Positions 50,492 through 59,539 of a DNA stretch of 64,000 nt are shown here, one piece after another. Under the pieces are notes generated by a model, which worked only from the letters and a program-made list of their open reading frames with translations, was not told the DNA's origin and made no database searches. Position 1 is the stretch's first letter. Every line of letters starts with the position of its first letter. The position numbers were made by a program, and so were the translations under genes. The stretch lies in the NCBI RefSeq assembly GCF_000463155.2, contig NZ_AWFZ01000017.1:310001-374000 (forward strand), given 5' to 3'. This DNA is from Siccibacter turicensis LMG 23730. GTDB lineage: Bacteria > Pseudomonadota > Gammaproteobacteria > Enterobacterales > Enterobacteriaceae.

Positions 50492-50737
50492 ATGAAGAAG
50501 ATTTTTTCGGTAGTTCTGGGGCTTAGTGCCTGTAGCATAGCTTTAGCGGACGATGGTTCTCCTGAACTCAAGGCAGAGAGCCAATCAGTGATCCGTCAGG
50601 CTGGTTACAAGTGCGATACAGTTAACGGTGTTTACCCTGCCGCATTTGGTGGGTCGGTCAAAGTATTCTGCGATGATTTATATACCTACATTATTAAAGA
50701 CCACGGCGGACGCTATGGGGTCGAGGTGGATGATTGA
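50492..50737 (+). CDS. Small secreted protein, unknown
   Basis: 81 residues from the ATG at 50492 with GGAGG upstream. Signal peptide KKIFSVVLGLSACSIALA with likely cleavage before DDGSPEL; the mature domain has two cysteines (YKCDTVNG and VFCDDLYT). No known family recognised, but it resembles many small periplasmic proteins found on mobile elements. Divergent from the gene ending at 50,092. Confidence 0.6.
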   Translation: MKKIFSVVLGLSACSIALADDGSPELKAESQSVIRQAGYKCDTVNGVYPAAFGGSVKVFCDDLYTYIIKDHGGRYGVEVDD

Positions 50738-50909
50738 CGATTCCCGTTTTCTGAGATCTGATTGTTAAAATAATGTCTCCCTGGGGGTGATGCGCTTCAC
50801 CTCCATAAACTCTCACTCTCTTGAAAGCCAGCCCCGGTATTATCCTTTATTCTCCACATATCGCCCACATGTAAGCATATCGATCAAGCGCCCTTCTCCT
50901 GTATGAAAT

Positions 50910-51236
50910 GTGTACTCTTCATGTTTTTCAAATATCAGTGACCTGTTTCCTAGTACTGATCTTCCAGTATCAACAATCGAAGGAAAGTTGATACTGCAAA
51001 TGTTCTCAGCGTTTGCGGAGTTTGAAAAATCCCGTATCACAGAACGCACTAAAGAAGGGCTAGAGCGTGCGAAGAAAGAAGGCAAGAAGTTAGGCCGTCC
51101 TACGGCAACGAACACGTATAAGCGTGTACAGGAGGCTAAAACTAACGGTCTGAGCCAAGCTAAAGCCGCCGCTGCCTTAGGGTTAGGGATTGCCACAGTA
51201 AAACGGCACTGGAATATGGATAAATGTATTTCATAA
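50910..51236 (+). pseudogene. Truncated serine recombinase (resolvase/invertase) remnant
   Basis: The frame reads STIEGKLILQMFSAFAEFEK, then RITERTKEGLERAKKEGKKLGRP and a C-terminal helix-turn-helix (QAKAAAALGLGIATVKRHW). This is the E helix and DNA-binding end of a Tn3-resolvase/Hin-type recombinase. The catalytic N-terminal half with the active serine is absent; only about 25 unrelated codons precede the recognisable part. It records a past insertion in the island. Confidence 0.8.
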
Positions 51237-51383
51237 TCGGTTGATTATAACATCAAGGCTATACTTCCTTGTTAAGAAATTAATTGCTGCGAAAATAGCA
51301 TTCATCTTCGCAGCAACCTATTGTATTAAATAAGGAGGTTCAATCTACCAAGCGATACATAAAACAAATAGTGCTTATCCATG

Positions 51384-51686
51384 TTATGCACCTGGGGGGG
51401 TTTTAGTTGCTGGCACTATTTGAGCCATTGCTCTTAATACAAGAGGCGCGGATATTCCAATATTAACAGAGAGTAATGGCGTAAGAGAAGTGTTGGATGC
51501 AATATAAACATACGCAAGCCCTCCCCCAAGAATAGGTAAAATCAAATAAGGTATCCAATACAACCAATCTTTCAGGTCAGGTCTTTCAATCTTTGGTAGC
51601 TTATGAAGTTCTGCCAACTCAAGTAGTTTGATAAAGAAAGCACCTGCAATTGCAAACCAGACGGCTTGAGGAATCATACTATTCAT
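51384..51686 (-). CDS. Small multi-pass membrane protein paired with a winged-helix protein
   Basis: 100 residues with about three membrane helices: IPQAVWFAIAGAFFIKLLELA, LYWIPYLILPILGGGLAYVYI and LLSVNIGISAPLVLRAMAQIV (each about 20 residues), joined by short charged loops. The ATG overlaps the stop of the upstream gene (ATGA), so the two proteins are made together. No family recognised. A small membrane protein coupled to a DNA-binding-like partner recalls sensor/effector pairs of defence systems, but that role is inference. Confidence 0.6.
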   Translation of the reverse strand: MNSMIPQAVWFAIAGAFFIKLLELAELHKLPKIERPDLKDWLYWIPYLILPILGGGLAYVYIASNTSLTPLLSVNIGISAPLVLRAMAQIVPATKTPPGA

Positions 51687-51940
51687 CCACCTCTATTTTT
51701 GACAGCAGAAATAATTCTTACCCAAGGGCTTTGGCTTCGTCGATTTAGTCTCGAAGTGAATAACGTTTCACCCTTTTCATTTGGCATACTTGACTTAACA
51801 ATTTCATCTTCGTGTGTCATAATGTATTTAGTTACAATCATTGGGTCTAATCCCGTCTCCTTTGCAACTCCGCGGACGGTACGCCAAGTATATTTTTTAT
51901 TTCCAAACGCATTTTTGATTTTTTCTTCATCAACCGCCAT
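51683..51940 (-). CDS. Winged-helix-like small protein
   Basis: 85 residues from the ATG at 51940 (MAVDEEKIKNAFGNKKYTWR); a GTG three codons upstream is open. The segment YTWRTVRGVAKETGLDPMIV looks like a winged helix-turn-helix (the pattern x-Y-x-x-R-T-V-x-G-I-A-K-E-x-G of small regulator-like domains), followed by a basic tail (SRLNRRSQSPWVRI). AGGTGGGG is the ribosome site. It is coupled by ATGA overlap to the membrane-protein gene. Function unknown. Confidence 0.6.
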   Translation of the reverse strand: MAVDEEKIKNAFGNKKYTWRTVRGVAKETGLDPMIVTKYIMTHEDEIVKSSMPNEKGETLFTSRLNRRSQSPWVRIISAVKNRGG

Positions 51941-52158
51941 ATTCCCCACCTATAATTTACCTTAAGTTGTAGTAACTACTAAGCTGTAGTCGCAACTAAA
52001 TCAATAACATTTTACTAGAATGCGTCAACAAAAAAACAGTAATTAATTCCTAACGGTACCCACATCACATTTTGCCACGACAATCGTTGCAAGAGTTTCC
52101 TTACATTAGCAGTAAAAGATCAGTGTTCATTTAGATATCCTAATTTCTTATGTAGTAG

Positions 52159-52794
52159 TTACACTTCTTCTATGACTTTTCTCGCATGCCCGGAAACTTT
52201 AGCGGATAACTCGAAAAGTTCCTTAGCTGAGATTCGATATCTCTCTGAAATGTTGAATATATCTTCTACTTTATCTTCTTCTCCAGTACCGGGATCTGGA
52301 TATCTTCCAGCCCAATAAACATAATGGGTTAGTCCACGAAGAATAGCGATATCTTTTTTTGTGAGTTCTGGGATGAATTTAGCTAAGTCATGTAATCTGT
52401 GGTGCTTATTCTTACGTTCTATTTCTTGATAGCCTTTAATTCCATACTTGATTATTAGCATTGCTTTGAGTGAAACCTCAAGACTGTAGCCAACAAGCAT
52501 AAGACCTACAGCACAGTATTGGCTGTCACAAACACCACGCATTAAAACAGGCATGTTTTCAAAAGAGGGCTCATTACGGAAAACAGCAATGGCTGCTTCA
52601 GTTAGAGCCTGTGTTTGAGTCAGCCAAAGCACAGGATTTTTTAGATCAGAGCCTGTTGCAGGTTTTGTTATATCAACATGAGAACCTGAATATGTACTTG
52701 CCATCCCAAATTTCAGGTTAGCCAACGCACTATACCCGAATGGGTCTTGACCAAAACCACTTCGGTCTAGCTTTAAAGAATCAGGAATTTCCAT
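52159..52794 (-). CDS. HEPN-like protein, unknown function
   Basis: 211 residues. The central part, VGYSLEVSLKAMLIIKYG followed by KHHRLHDLAKFIPEL, has the pattern of HEPN-type helical domains (E/S-L-x-x-K-A near one helix and H-x-L-x-x-L in the next), common in toxin and defence proteins. A canonical R-x4-6-H RNase motif is not clearly present; HHRLHD might serve. It stands alone on the minus strand between two long intergenic spaces. The family assignment is tentative. Confidence 0.5.
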   Translation of the reverse strand: MEIPDSLKLDRSGFGQDPFGYSALANLKFGMASTYSGSHVDITKPATGSDLKNPVLWLTQTQALTEAAIAVFRNEPSFENMPVLMRGVCDSQYCAVGLMLVGYSLEVSLKAMLIIKYGIKGYQEIERKNKHHRLHDLAKFIPELTKKDIAILRGLTHYVYWAGRYPDPGTGEEDKVEDIFNISERYRISAKELFELSAKVSGHARKVIEEV

Positions 52795-53158
52795 AATATC
52801 TTGAGCCTCTTGTTAAAATTTTCAAAGATACTACACAGTAAAAATGATGGCTGTCCAGTACCCCATAGCCACCTCGTTGGTTAATGCTTTGTTATACATA
52901 CTGTATAATATTGACTATATTTTTCTTAAATAGATCCGAGAAAACAAAAAGGGCTACGACGATGAAATCGGTAGCCCTGAAGTCATTTAGTGAGCAAGAT
53001 TGGGAATGATGTTCAATAATTTAAGTGTACGTTGAGACAATGAATAAAGAACTCTGTTAAGCGTCCTGTGATGCGCTACAAGAGGTTTTTATTATATGAG
53101 CAATGCACTGGTACTACCTAGGGCGCGGAATTGAATACAGCACCTCCTGTTAAGGATT
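52795..53158. other. Intergenic space with a hairpin
   Basis: About 360 AT-rich bases with no gene. A hairpin AGGGCTAC / GTAGCCCT with a 13-base loop lies at 52949-52977 and, read leftward, is followed by TTTTTG, so it may terminate transcription of the Gp2-like gene. Confidence 0.5.
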
Positions 53159-53860
53159 TTAATGCAATGTATTAGACGCCTTAAATTTCACCCTTGAAGC
53201 CGAAAATGTTTGCTGCCCTTTCCCATTAGAATACTTCCCGCGATTCTTGGCAAGATATGAAATCCGTTTGACCATCTTAGCAAGTGAATCGTGATCACCT
53301 CTTTTGATTCTATATCCATCCTCTGGAAGATGGACACGGGAAACTCCATTCGTGAGTTCTGACCAGATACGGCTTATCCGACCAATCATTCCTTTTTCTT
53401 CAAACCCAGCGGTGTTTACCTGAAAATATGGTAAAGCAATCCAGCAATGGTAATGAACTTGTTTAGCCCTTTCTTTCTCCCTAACCCAGCCATAAGCGAA
53501 TTTTTTGATTGGCTGATTGTTCCAGGCTTTTGCGGTGAACTCACCTCGCAGACGACTAAACAACTCACTTACCAATTTGTTGCTTTCATCAACAGACATC
53601 CCTTCAGGGACAGACAAATCAAAGCGGAATCCATACAGTTCGTTATAGTGCGACAGCATAGCGCGAAGCTGGTCAATAAACCTGTCGATAATTTCTTTTC
53701 GTATTGGACTGCTACGCTTACTTAACGGATTATGGTTAAGCTTATAGGTCAAACCATCGTGGAGATAGGTTGAGGAATGGATCAGGGTGTAATGACCATT
53801 GTCACGGTGAGATGTCAGTAAATTAGTTGGTTGTTGTGCAGATGAGCTAGATTGCTGCAT
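53159..53860 (-). CDS. Inovirus Gp2/YfjJ-YagK-family replication-like protein
   Basis: 233 residues with an AAGGAGGCG ribosome site. The domain from LYGFRFDLSVPEGMSVDE through KFAYGWVREKERAKQVHYHCWIALP to MVKRISYLAKNRGKYSNG matches the YagK/YfjJ C-terminal family, called inovirus Gp2 family in many annotations. QVHYHCW resembles an HUH metal motif and ISYLAKN could hold the nicking tyrosine. Such genes mark P4-, CP4- and satellite-type integrative elements, so this one is probably the replication gene of the island. Confidence 0.72.
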   Translation of the reverse strand: MQQSSSSAQQPTNLLTSHRDNGHYTLIHSSTYLHDGLTYKLNHNPLSKRSSPIRKEIIDRFIDQLRAMLSHYNELYGFRFDLSVPEGMSVDESNKLVSELFSRLRGEFTAKAWNNQPIKKFAYGWVREKERAKQVHYHCWIALPYFQVNTAGFEEKGMIGRISRIWSELTNGVSRVHLPEDGYRIKRGDHDSLAKMVKRISYLAKNRGKYSNGKGQQTFSASRVKFKASNTLH

Positions 53861-54040
53861 ACGCCTCCTTCTAGAGTGTCAAATAGATGTAGATCCTTAT
53901 ACAGGTATTAATAAAAACCAGTAGGAAAAAGAAACAAAAAAAGCCCAGCAGACCCGCACCATTTCTGGTGTTGGAATACAGGCATTATAAATTTTTTTAC
54001 TCAGAAAAGTTTCTGCTTTGCAACAGAAACTTCTACTAGA

Positions 54041-54439
54041 TTACCACTGGATTTTATGTTTCGCAAGTGCCTGGCTGGCGCTAGTATATTCCTGATTGCA
54101 GCAGGGGCAAAAATTAGGGTGGTTAGCTGAGACCAAGAACCAGCGAGATATGCCTGAGCGGTCGGTGATGTAGTCAGCCAAACCAGCCTTAGACAGTACA
54201 GACAAATTGCGGTGTGTAGTTGAAAGCGGGACGTTCAGAAGTTTTGAAAGTTCGAGAGCCGTGCTTGGAATAACGGTTCGGGTTAGATGGTACAAAACAT
54301 TAATGCGGGAAGTTGTCAGCGTTAATCTGGCTGACTTCAGGATCATTGCCATGCGTTTACGTTCATCCAGGGATGGGGGGTTAAACGCAGTCAAATTGAA
54401 CTCAAGGTACAATATTGCCTCTCTTCTACTCTGTTGCAT
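54041..54439 (-). CDS. Winged-helix regulator with C-terminal zinc cysteines
   Basis: 132 residues. A MarR/ArsR-type winged helix runs from LTTSRINVLYHLTRTVIPST through ALELSKLLNVPLSTTHRNLSVLSKAGLADYI, and a C-terminal NFCPCCNQEY supplies zinc ligands, with H at HPNF and HKIQW nearby. It lies between the integrase and the Gp2-like gene, where satellites keep AlpA-type control genes. A Fur-like box lies 32 bases upstream of the ATG. Start is uncertain; an internal ATG 29 codons on would leave the winged helix intact. Confidence 0.65.
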   Translation of the reverse strand: MQQSRREAILYLEFNLTAFNPPSLDERKRMAMILKSARLTLTTSRINVLYHLTRTVIPSTALELSKLLNVPLSTTHRNLSVLSKAGLADYITDRSGISRWFLVSANHPNFCPCCNQEYTSASQALAKHKIQW

Positions 54440-54470
54440 TAGAAGTATATTTTACCACAAAACAACGTAA

Positions 54471-54489
54471 ATGAGAATCATTCCCATTA
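54471..54489. promoter_or_regulatory. Fur-like box upstream of the winged-helix regulator
   Basis: ATGAGAATCATTCCCATT contains TGAGAATCATT, one mismatch from the Fur core TGATAATCATT. It lies between the integrase stop and the regulator start, overlapping the integrase 3' end. Confidence 0.45.
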
Positions 54490-56124
54490 AATCCAGTCAA
54501 TACTATCTATCACCGAAATCAAGTCGGAAATCCTCATTCTGCCCGTATAAGTCTGAGTTTCCTTATGACCTGAATGTTCATGCCCAACGGTTTGCTGAAC
54601 AAGAGTAAGGGCATTATTTTTTGATAAGGCTTCAGTAATAAAGGTATGCCGAAAGCTATGTACAATGCGCCTTTCTTTGAAATCATTGAGATAATCAATT
54701 TCCAAGTTGTCTCTTATCGCGTGGAAGATCCGTGTTACCTGATTGCTATACGAAATTTCATGGAATAGCTTGTCGCTACGATGTTTGCCCTCTAGGTAAT
54801 TCAAAAATCCCATATCGATTAGGCGAAGCGAAATAGGAACCTGCCGAATACCAGCTTCCGTTTTGCTGTCCTAAATCATAATGTAGTATCGCTGGCTATC
54901 ATCGTCTAAGCGAACATCCGATACCTTCAGGTTAGCGATTTCACTTCTACGAGCGCCAGTATATGCCAAAAGCAGGAACCCCCATTTCTTCCAGCCGTCC
55001 AACGTTTCGAAATGTGTAACCAACTTTCGCATTTCAGTTTGGCTGTATACACCGTAACCTTTACTCTTTGATTCATACTTAACATTATTTGTCGGCGATG
55101 ATTCAAGAACATCAAGTTCACCAGTCAGGTACGTAGAGAACAATCCTTGACAGAGTTTCAGGTAATCTTTGACGGTTTTTGAGGATACCAGATCATCTTC
55201 TGGTACTTCATCCAAGTCCAAACACTGCTGGGCACCCATCCTGTTGTATGGTTTCTTGTTTTGTCGAGGAAGGCCTTCGACCACTTCAAGCAAATTTTTA
55301 ATATCACGACGGGTAATGCTCGTAACTAGTGTTTCAGCCCCCAGAACAGCCTCAATTACTTCGAAATATTTTTCATTGCCTTGCCGAATCTTAGGTTTCC
55401 AGTCTGACTTGAACTCAAGAAATCCCTTCCATGCCTGAGATACTGTCAGTTCGGAGGCCAATGTTTTTTCAGGTTTATCGACCACAGCGGGAGCGTAGTC
55501 ATTCTCTGGTCGCAAAGAGCTAAGGATCTGCCGATATTCAGAATGTCGGGAATCAAGAAAGGCTACATGTGCATCACAATAATGTTTCCACATGAGGTCA
55601 TATTCCGAGGCTATATAATCGATCTCCTCCGCCATGCCTGTAATGTCATACTGCCTGCTAAGATGTTCAATAACAGAGTCTTCCGACAAAGCTGGACCAT
55701 CAGTTGTGAAAGTATCACCAAGCACCTCCCCTAAGAGGGTGACGTTACTTTTTTCATAAGTTAATGAAGTCGAGCTACGCAGTCTCTTACGTACATTTGT
55801 TGGAATTTTTTTTGCTGCGGAATAAAACGCGGCCTGAATACTGAGCAAATAATCATCAATGTCTTTTTGTTCTAATTTCTTCATTTTATGCACTATGTCC
55901 AATAGTAGGGCTGGCTCCATCTTGGACGATTTTACAAGAGAAATGAACATAGTGAGACGGGAAGATATAAACCTTGCTCTGCTGGCTGAATCGCAGCCCA
56001 GAGACACGCGAAAAAAACCGCCTGAAGGTAGTCGGAAATGAAGGCAGTAGCGGTTGCCGCGCTTTAGAATATTCGGGATGGAACAGCCGTTGGTGTGCCT
56101 CGTTTGTATCACAGTCTGTGTCAC
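54487..56124 (-). pseudogene. Tyrosine recombinase (island integrase) interrupted by an amber codon
   Basis: Start taken as the GTG at 56124 (VTQTVIQTRHTNGCSIPNIL) behind AGGTGAAAAT; an in-frame extension runs into rnpB. The frame is open to 54874, where TAG (54873-54871) interrupts the phrase YYIMI-stop-DSKTEAGIRQVPIS, then stays open to 54487. The catalytic residues are otherwise present: first arginine in GARRSEIANL, lysine in DSKTEAG, HSFRHTF, GHEHSGH and the tyrosine in ETQTYTGR, all downstream except the first. Uninterrupted it would be about 545 residues. One base change accounts for the break. It is codirectional with rnpB and lies directly behind it. Confidence 0.85.
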
Positions 56125-56173
56125 ATTTTCACCTATGAAGGCCTGAGACACACCAACGTATTGTTTTAGAAGA

Positions 56174-56552
<379 letters not shown>

Positions 56553-56610
56553 GGCGCGCAGTATACCCTTGTCATCTTTCGCATTGCAAACTTGTTAGCC
56601 GCCGCCCCGG

Positions 56611-57756
56611 TTACTCGCCGAGGGACATGCCCACCCGCAGCGTGGCCGCGATATTGCGCGACGCGCGATAAATATTCTCGGCGGCGCTTTTTAACGCCTC
56701 GTCCAGCGTCGTGACGGTCGTCAGCACGCTGAATACTGCATCAATGCCGTGCTGATGCACCACGCCCACATCCGGCGTCAGACTCCCGGCAATGCCGATA
56801 ACCGGCTTGTGGTATTTCTTTGCCACCTGGGCCACGCCAACCGGCACCTTACCGTGAATGCTCTGGCTGTCGATCCGCCCCTCACCCGTCACCACCAGCG
56901 TGCAGTCGTGAACGTGCTCCTCCAGATGCAGCGCCTCGGTGACAATCTCAATGCCGCTGCGCAGTTCGGCACCGAGAAACGCCATCAGCGCTGCCCCCAT
57001 GCCGCCCGCCGCACCGGCGCCGGGCACCTGCTTCACATCAATACGCAGCGTCTTTTGGATCACATCGGCAAAATGCTCAAGGTTACGATCGAGCTCAACG
57101 ATCATCTCCTCGGTCGCCCCCTTCTGGGGACCAAAAATGCGTGATGCCCCCTGCTCCCCAATGAGCGGATTGGTGACATCGCAGGCCACGCGAATCGCAC
57201 AGGACTGAAGTCGCGCATCCAGCCGGCTGACGTCAATGCGGTTAAGACTCATCAGGCTGCCGCCGCCGTGGCCAATTTCAGTACCGTTGGCATCCACCAG
57301 ACTCGCCCCTAACGCCTGAATCATCCCGGCACCACCGTCGTTGGTTGCGCTGCCGCCAATGCCAATGATGATGTTGCGCGCGCCGTGCTCCAGCGCGTGC
57401 AGAATCAGCTCCCCGGTCCCCCGGGAGGTGGTCAGTAACGGATTGCGATCGCAGGCGGGCACCAGCGACAGACCGCTGGCCTCCGCCATCTCGATAAACG
57501 CCGTGTTGCCATCGCCCGACAACCCCCAGCTCGCCGTCACGGTGTCGCCCAGCGGCCCCGTGACGTGCGCTGTGAACGTCTCACCCTGCGTGGCGCTGAC
57601 CATCGCATCAACCGTGCCCTCGCCGCCGTCCGCTACCGGCACGCAGACATACTCCGCATCGGGAAAAATCTCCCGAAATCCTTTTTCAATAGCCTGCGCC
57701 ACCCCGGCGGCAGAGAGGCTCTCTTTGTATGAGTCAGGTGCGATTACAATTTTCAT
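56611..57756 (-). CDS. garK: Glycerate 2-kinase GarK
   Basis: 381 residues, equal to E. coli GarK, from the ATG at 57756 (MKIVIAPDSYKESLSAAGVA). The glycerate kinase type 1 fold shows VADGGEGTVDAM, IGIGGSATNDGGAGM and VVTGEGRIDSQSIHGKVPVG. It phosphorylates D-glycerate to 2-phosphoglycerate, the last step of galactarate and glucarate degradation. It is the last gene of garP-garL-garR-garK; the stop is 58 bases from the rnpB 5' end. Confidence 0.96.
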   Translation of the reverse strand: MKIVIAPDSYKESLSAAGVAQAIEKGFREIFPDAEYVCVPVADGGEGTVDAMVSATQGETFTAHVTGPLGDTVTASWGLSGDGNTAFIEMAEASGLSLVPACDRNPLLTTSRGTGELILHALEHGARNIIIGIGGSATNDGGAGMIQALGASLVDANGTEIGHGGGSLMSLNRIDVSRLDARLQSCAIRVACDVTNPLIGEQGASRIFGPQKGATEEMIVELDRNLEHFADVIQKTLRIDVKQVPGAGAAGGMGAALMAFLGAELRSGIEIVTEALHLEEHVHDCTLVVTGEGRIDSQSIHGKVPVGVAQVAKKYHKPVIGIAGSLTPDVGVVHQHGIDAVFSVLTTVTTLDEALKSAAENIYRASRNIAATLRVGMSLGE

Positions 57757-57823
57757 ATTCTTCCGTGCCTGCGCGTGGCCGTGCGTAGTGAGAGATAGCG
57801 GGCGCGTCACCGCGCCCGGACCG

Positions 57824-58714
57824 TCAGCGGGTCACTTCTACTTTTGCCAGTTTCTCGTAGTAGCAGGCCAGCGCGCTGTGATCGTCATTACCGTGACCAT
57901 CGGCACGTAGCGCCTGCATCATTTCCATTACCGCCGCGGTCAGCGGCAGCTGTGCCCCAACGCCATGCGACGTATCCAGCGCGTTCGCCAGATCCTTGAT
58001 GTGCAGGTCGATACGGAAACCCGGCTTGAAGTTGCGATCCAGCACCATCGGCGCTTTGGCTTCCAGCACGGTGCTGCCTGCCAGGCCGCCGCGGATTGCC
58101 TGGAACACCAGCTCCGGGTTCACGCCCGCTTTGGTTGCCAGCGTCAGCGCCTCGGACATTGCCGCAATATTCAGCGCCACAATTACCTGGTTGGCCAGTT
58201 TGGTGACGTTGCCGGCGCCGATATCCCCGGTATGCACCACCGATCCCGCCATGGCTTTCAGCAGATCGTAATGCTTATCGAACAGCGCCTTGTCGCCACC
58301 GACCATTACGGACAGCGTACCGTCAATGGCTTTCGGCTCGCCGCCGCTCACCGGCGCATCCAGCATCTCAATGCCCTTTGCCTTCAGCCCTTCGCTGATT
58401 TCGCGGCTGGCCAGCGGGGCAATAGAACTCATATCAATCAGCACCGTGCCAGGCTTCGCCCCGTCGATGATGCCGTTCTCTCCCAGCGCCACCTCTTTCA
58501 CATGCGGCGAGTTCGGCAGCATGGTGATGATGACATCGCACTGCTCAGCCACCGCTTTGGCGGAGCTTGCGCTTTCGGCACCAGCGGCCATCACTTCAGC
58601 CACGGATTCCGGGTTACGGTCGGATACGACCAGCGAAAAACCCGCCTTGAGGAGGTTTTTACTCATTGGTTTACCCATGATACCAAGGCCAATAAAACCA
58701 ACTTTCATCGTCAT
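57824..58714 (-). CDS. garR: Tartronate semialdehyde reductase GarR
   Basis: 296 residues from the ATG at 58714 (MTMKVGFIGLGIMGKPMSKN). A beta-hydroxyacid dehydrogenase with the NAD(P) motif GFIGLGIMGKPM, substrate motif DAPVSGGEPKAIDGTLS and catalytic lysine in GAGNVTKLANQVIV. It reduces tartronate semialdehyde to D-glycerate. The long open frame that continues upstream is garL read in another frame. Third gene of the gar operon. Confidence 0.97.
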   Translation of the reverse strand: MTMKVGFIGLGIMGKPMSKNLLKAGFSLVVSDRNPESVAEVMAAGAESASSAKAVAEQCDVIITMLPNSPHVKEVALGENGIIDGAKPGTVLIDMSSIAPLASREISEGLKAKGIEMLDAPVSGGEPKAIDGTLSVMVGGDKALFDKHYDLLKAMAGSVVHTGDIGAGNVTKLANQVIVALNIAAMSEALTLATKAGVNPELVFQAIRGGLAGSTVLEAKAPMVLDRNFKPGFRIDLHIKDLANALDTSHGVGAQLPLTAAVMEMMQALRADGHGNDDHSALACYYEKLAKVEVTR

Positions 58715-58745
58715 AGCGTTTGTCTCTCTCGTTAATGTCGGGGGA

Positions 58746-59513
58746 TTATTTTTTGAAGGCGTCGCACAGTTTCTGCGTCGCGCTGCGGAAGACGCCAAGG
58801 TCGCTGCCGACGGCAACGAAGGTGGCGCCCCACTCCAGATAGCGTCGGGCGTCGGCTTCCACCGGGGCGAGAATGCCTGCGGGCTTACCGTGCGCTTTCG
58901 CGCGCGCAAAGATGTGCTGGATGCAGTGCTGTACCTCAGGGTGTGACGCATTGCCCAGGTGGCCGAGCGCCGCCGCGAGATCGCTTGGGCCGACGAAGAT
59001 GCCGTCCACGCCATCGGTCGCGGCAATGGCATCAACGCTGTCAACGCCCTGCTGGCTCTCAATCTGCACCAGAATGGTGATGTTTTTGTTCGACTGGTTG
59101 AGGTAGTCCGGCACGGTGCCAAACATATTGGCGCGGTGCGATACCGATACCCCGCGAATGCCTTCCGGCGGATAGCGGGTTGACGCCACCGCCAGCACCG
59201 CTTCCTCAGCGCTTTCCACAAACGGGATCAGGAAGTTGTAGAAACCGATATCCAGCAGGCGCTTGATGATCACCGGCTCGTTCGTCGGGACGCGTACCAC
59301 CGGCGCGCTGTGGCTGCCTTTCAGCGCCATCAGCTGAGGAATGAAGGTGGTGACGTCATTCGGGGCATGTTCGCCATCGAGTACGATCCAGTCGAAACCT
59401 GCCAGGCCAAGCACCTCGGTACTGATGGGGCTTGCCAGCGCTGACCAGCAGCCGATCTGGGTCTGATGGGCCGCCAGCGCGGCCTTGAATTTGTTAGGGA
59501 AAATTTCGTTCAT
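58746..59513 (-). CDS. garL: 5-keto-4-deoxy-D-glucarate aldolase GarL
   Basis: 255 residues (E. coli 256) from the ATG at 59513 ([19 protein letters not shown]). A class II aldolase of the HpcH/HpaI family: the metal and substrate motifs [49 protein letters not shown] and [16 protein letters not shown]. It splits 5-keto-4-deoxy-D-glucarate into pyruvate and tartronate semialdehyde. AAGG precedes the start; it lies 26 bases after garP. Confidence 0.97.
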   Translation of the reverse strand: MNEIFPNKFKAALAAHQTQIGCWSALASPISTEVLGLAGFDWIVLDGEHAPNDVTTFIPQLMALKGSHSAPVVRVPTNEPVIIKRLLDIGFYNFLIPFVESAEEAVLAVASTRYPPEGIRGVSVSHRANMFGTVPDYLNQSNKNITILVQIESQQGVDSVDAIAATDGVDGIFVGPSDLAAALGHLGNASHPEVQHCIQHIFARAKAHGKPAGILAPVEADARRYLEWGATFVAVGSDLGVFRSATQKLCDAFKK

Positions 59514-59539
59514 CGCGTTTACCTTGCCGTAGCCGTTGC

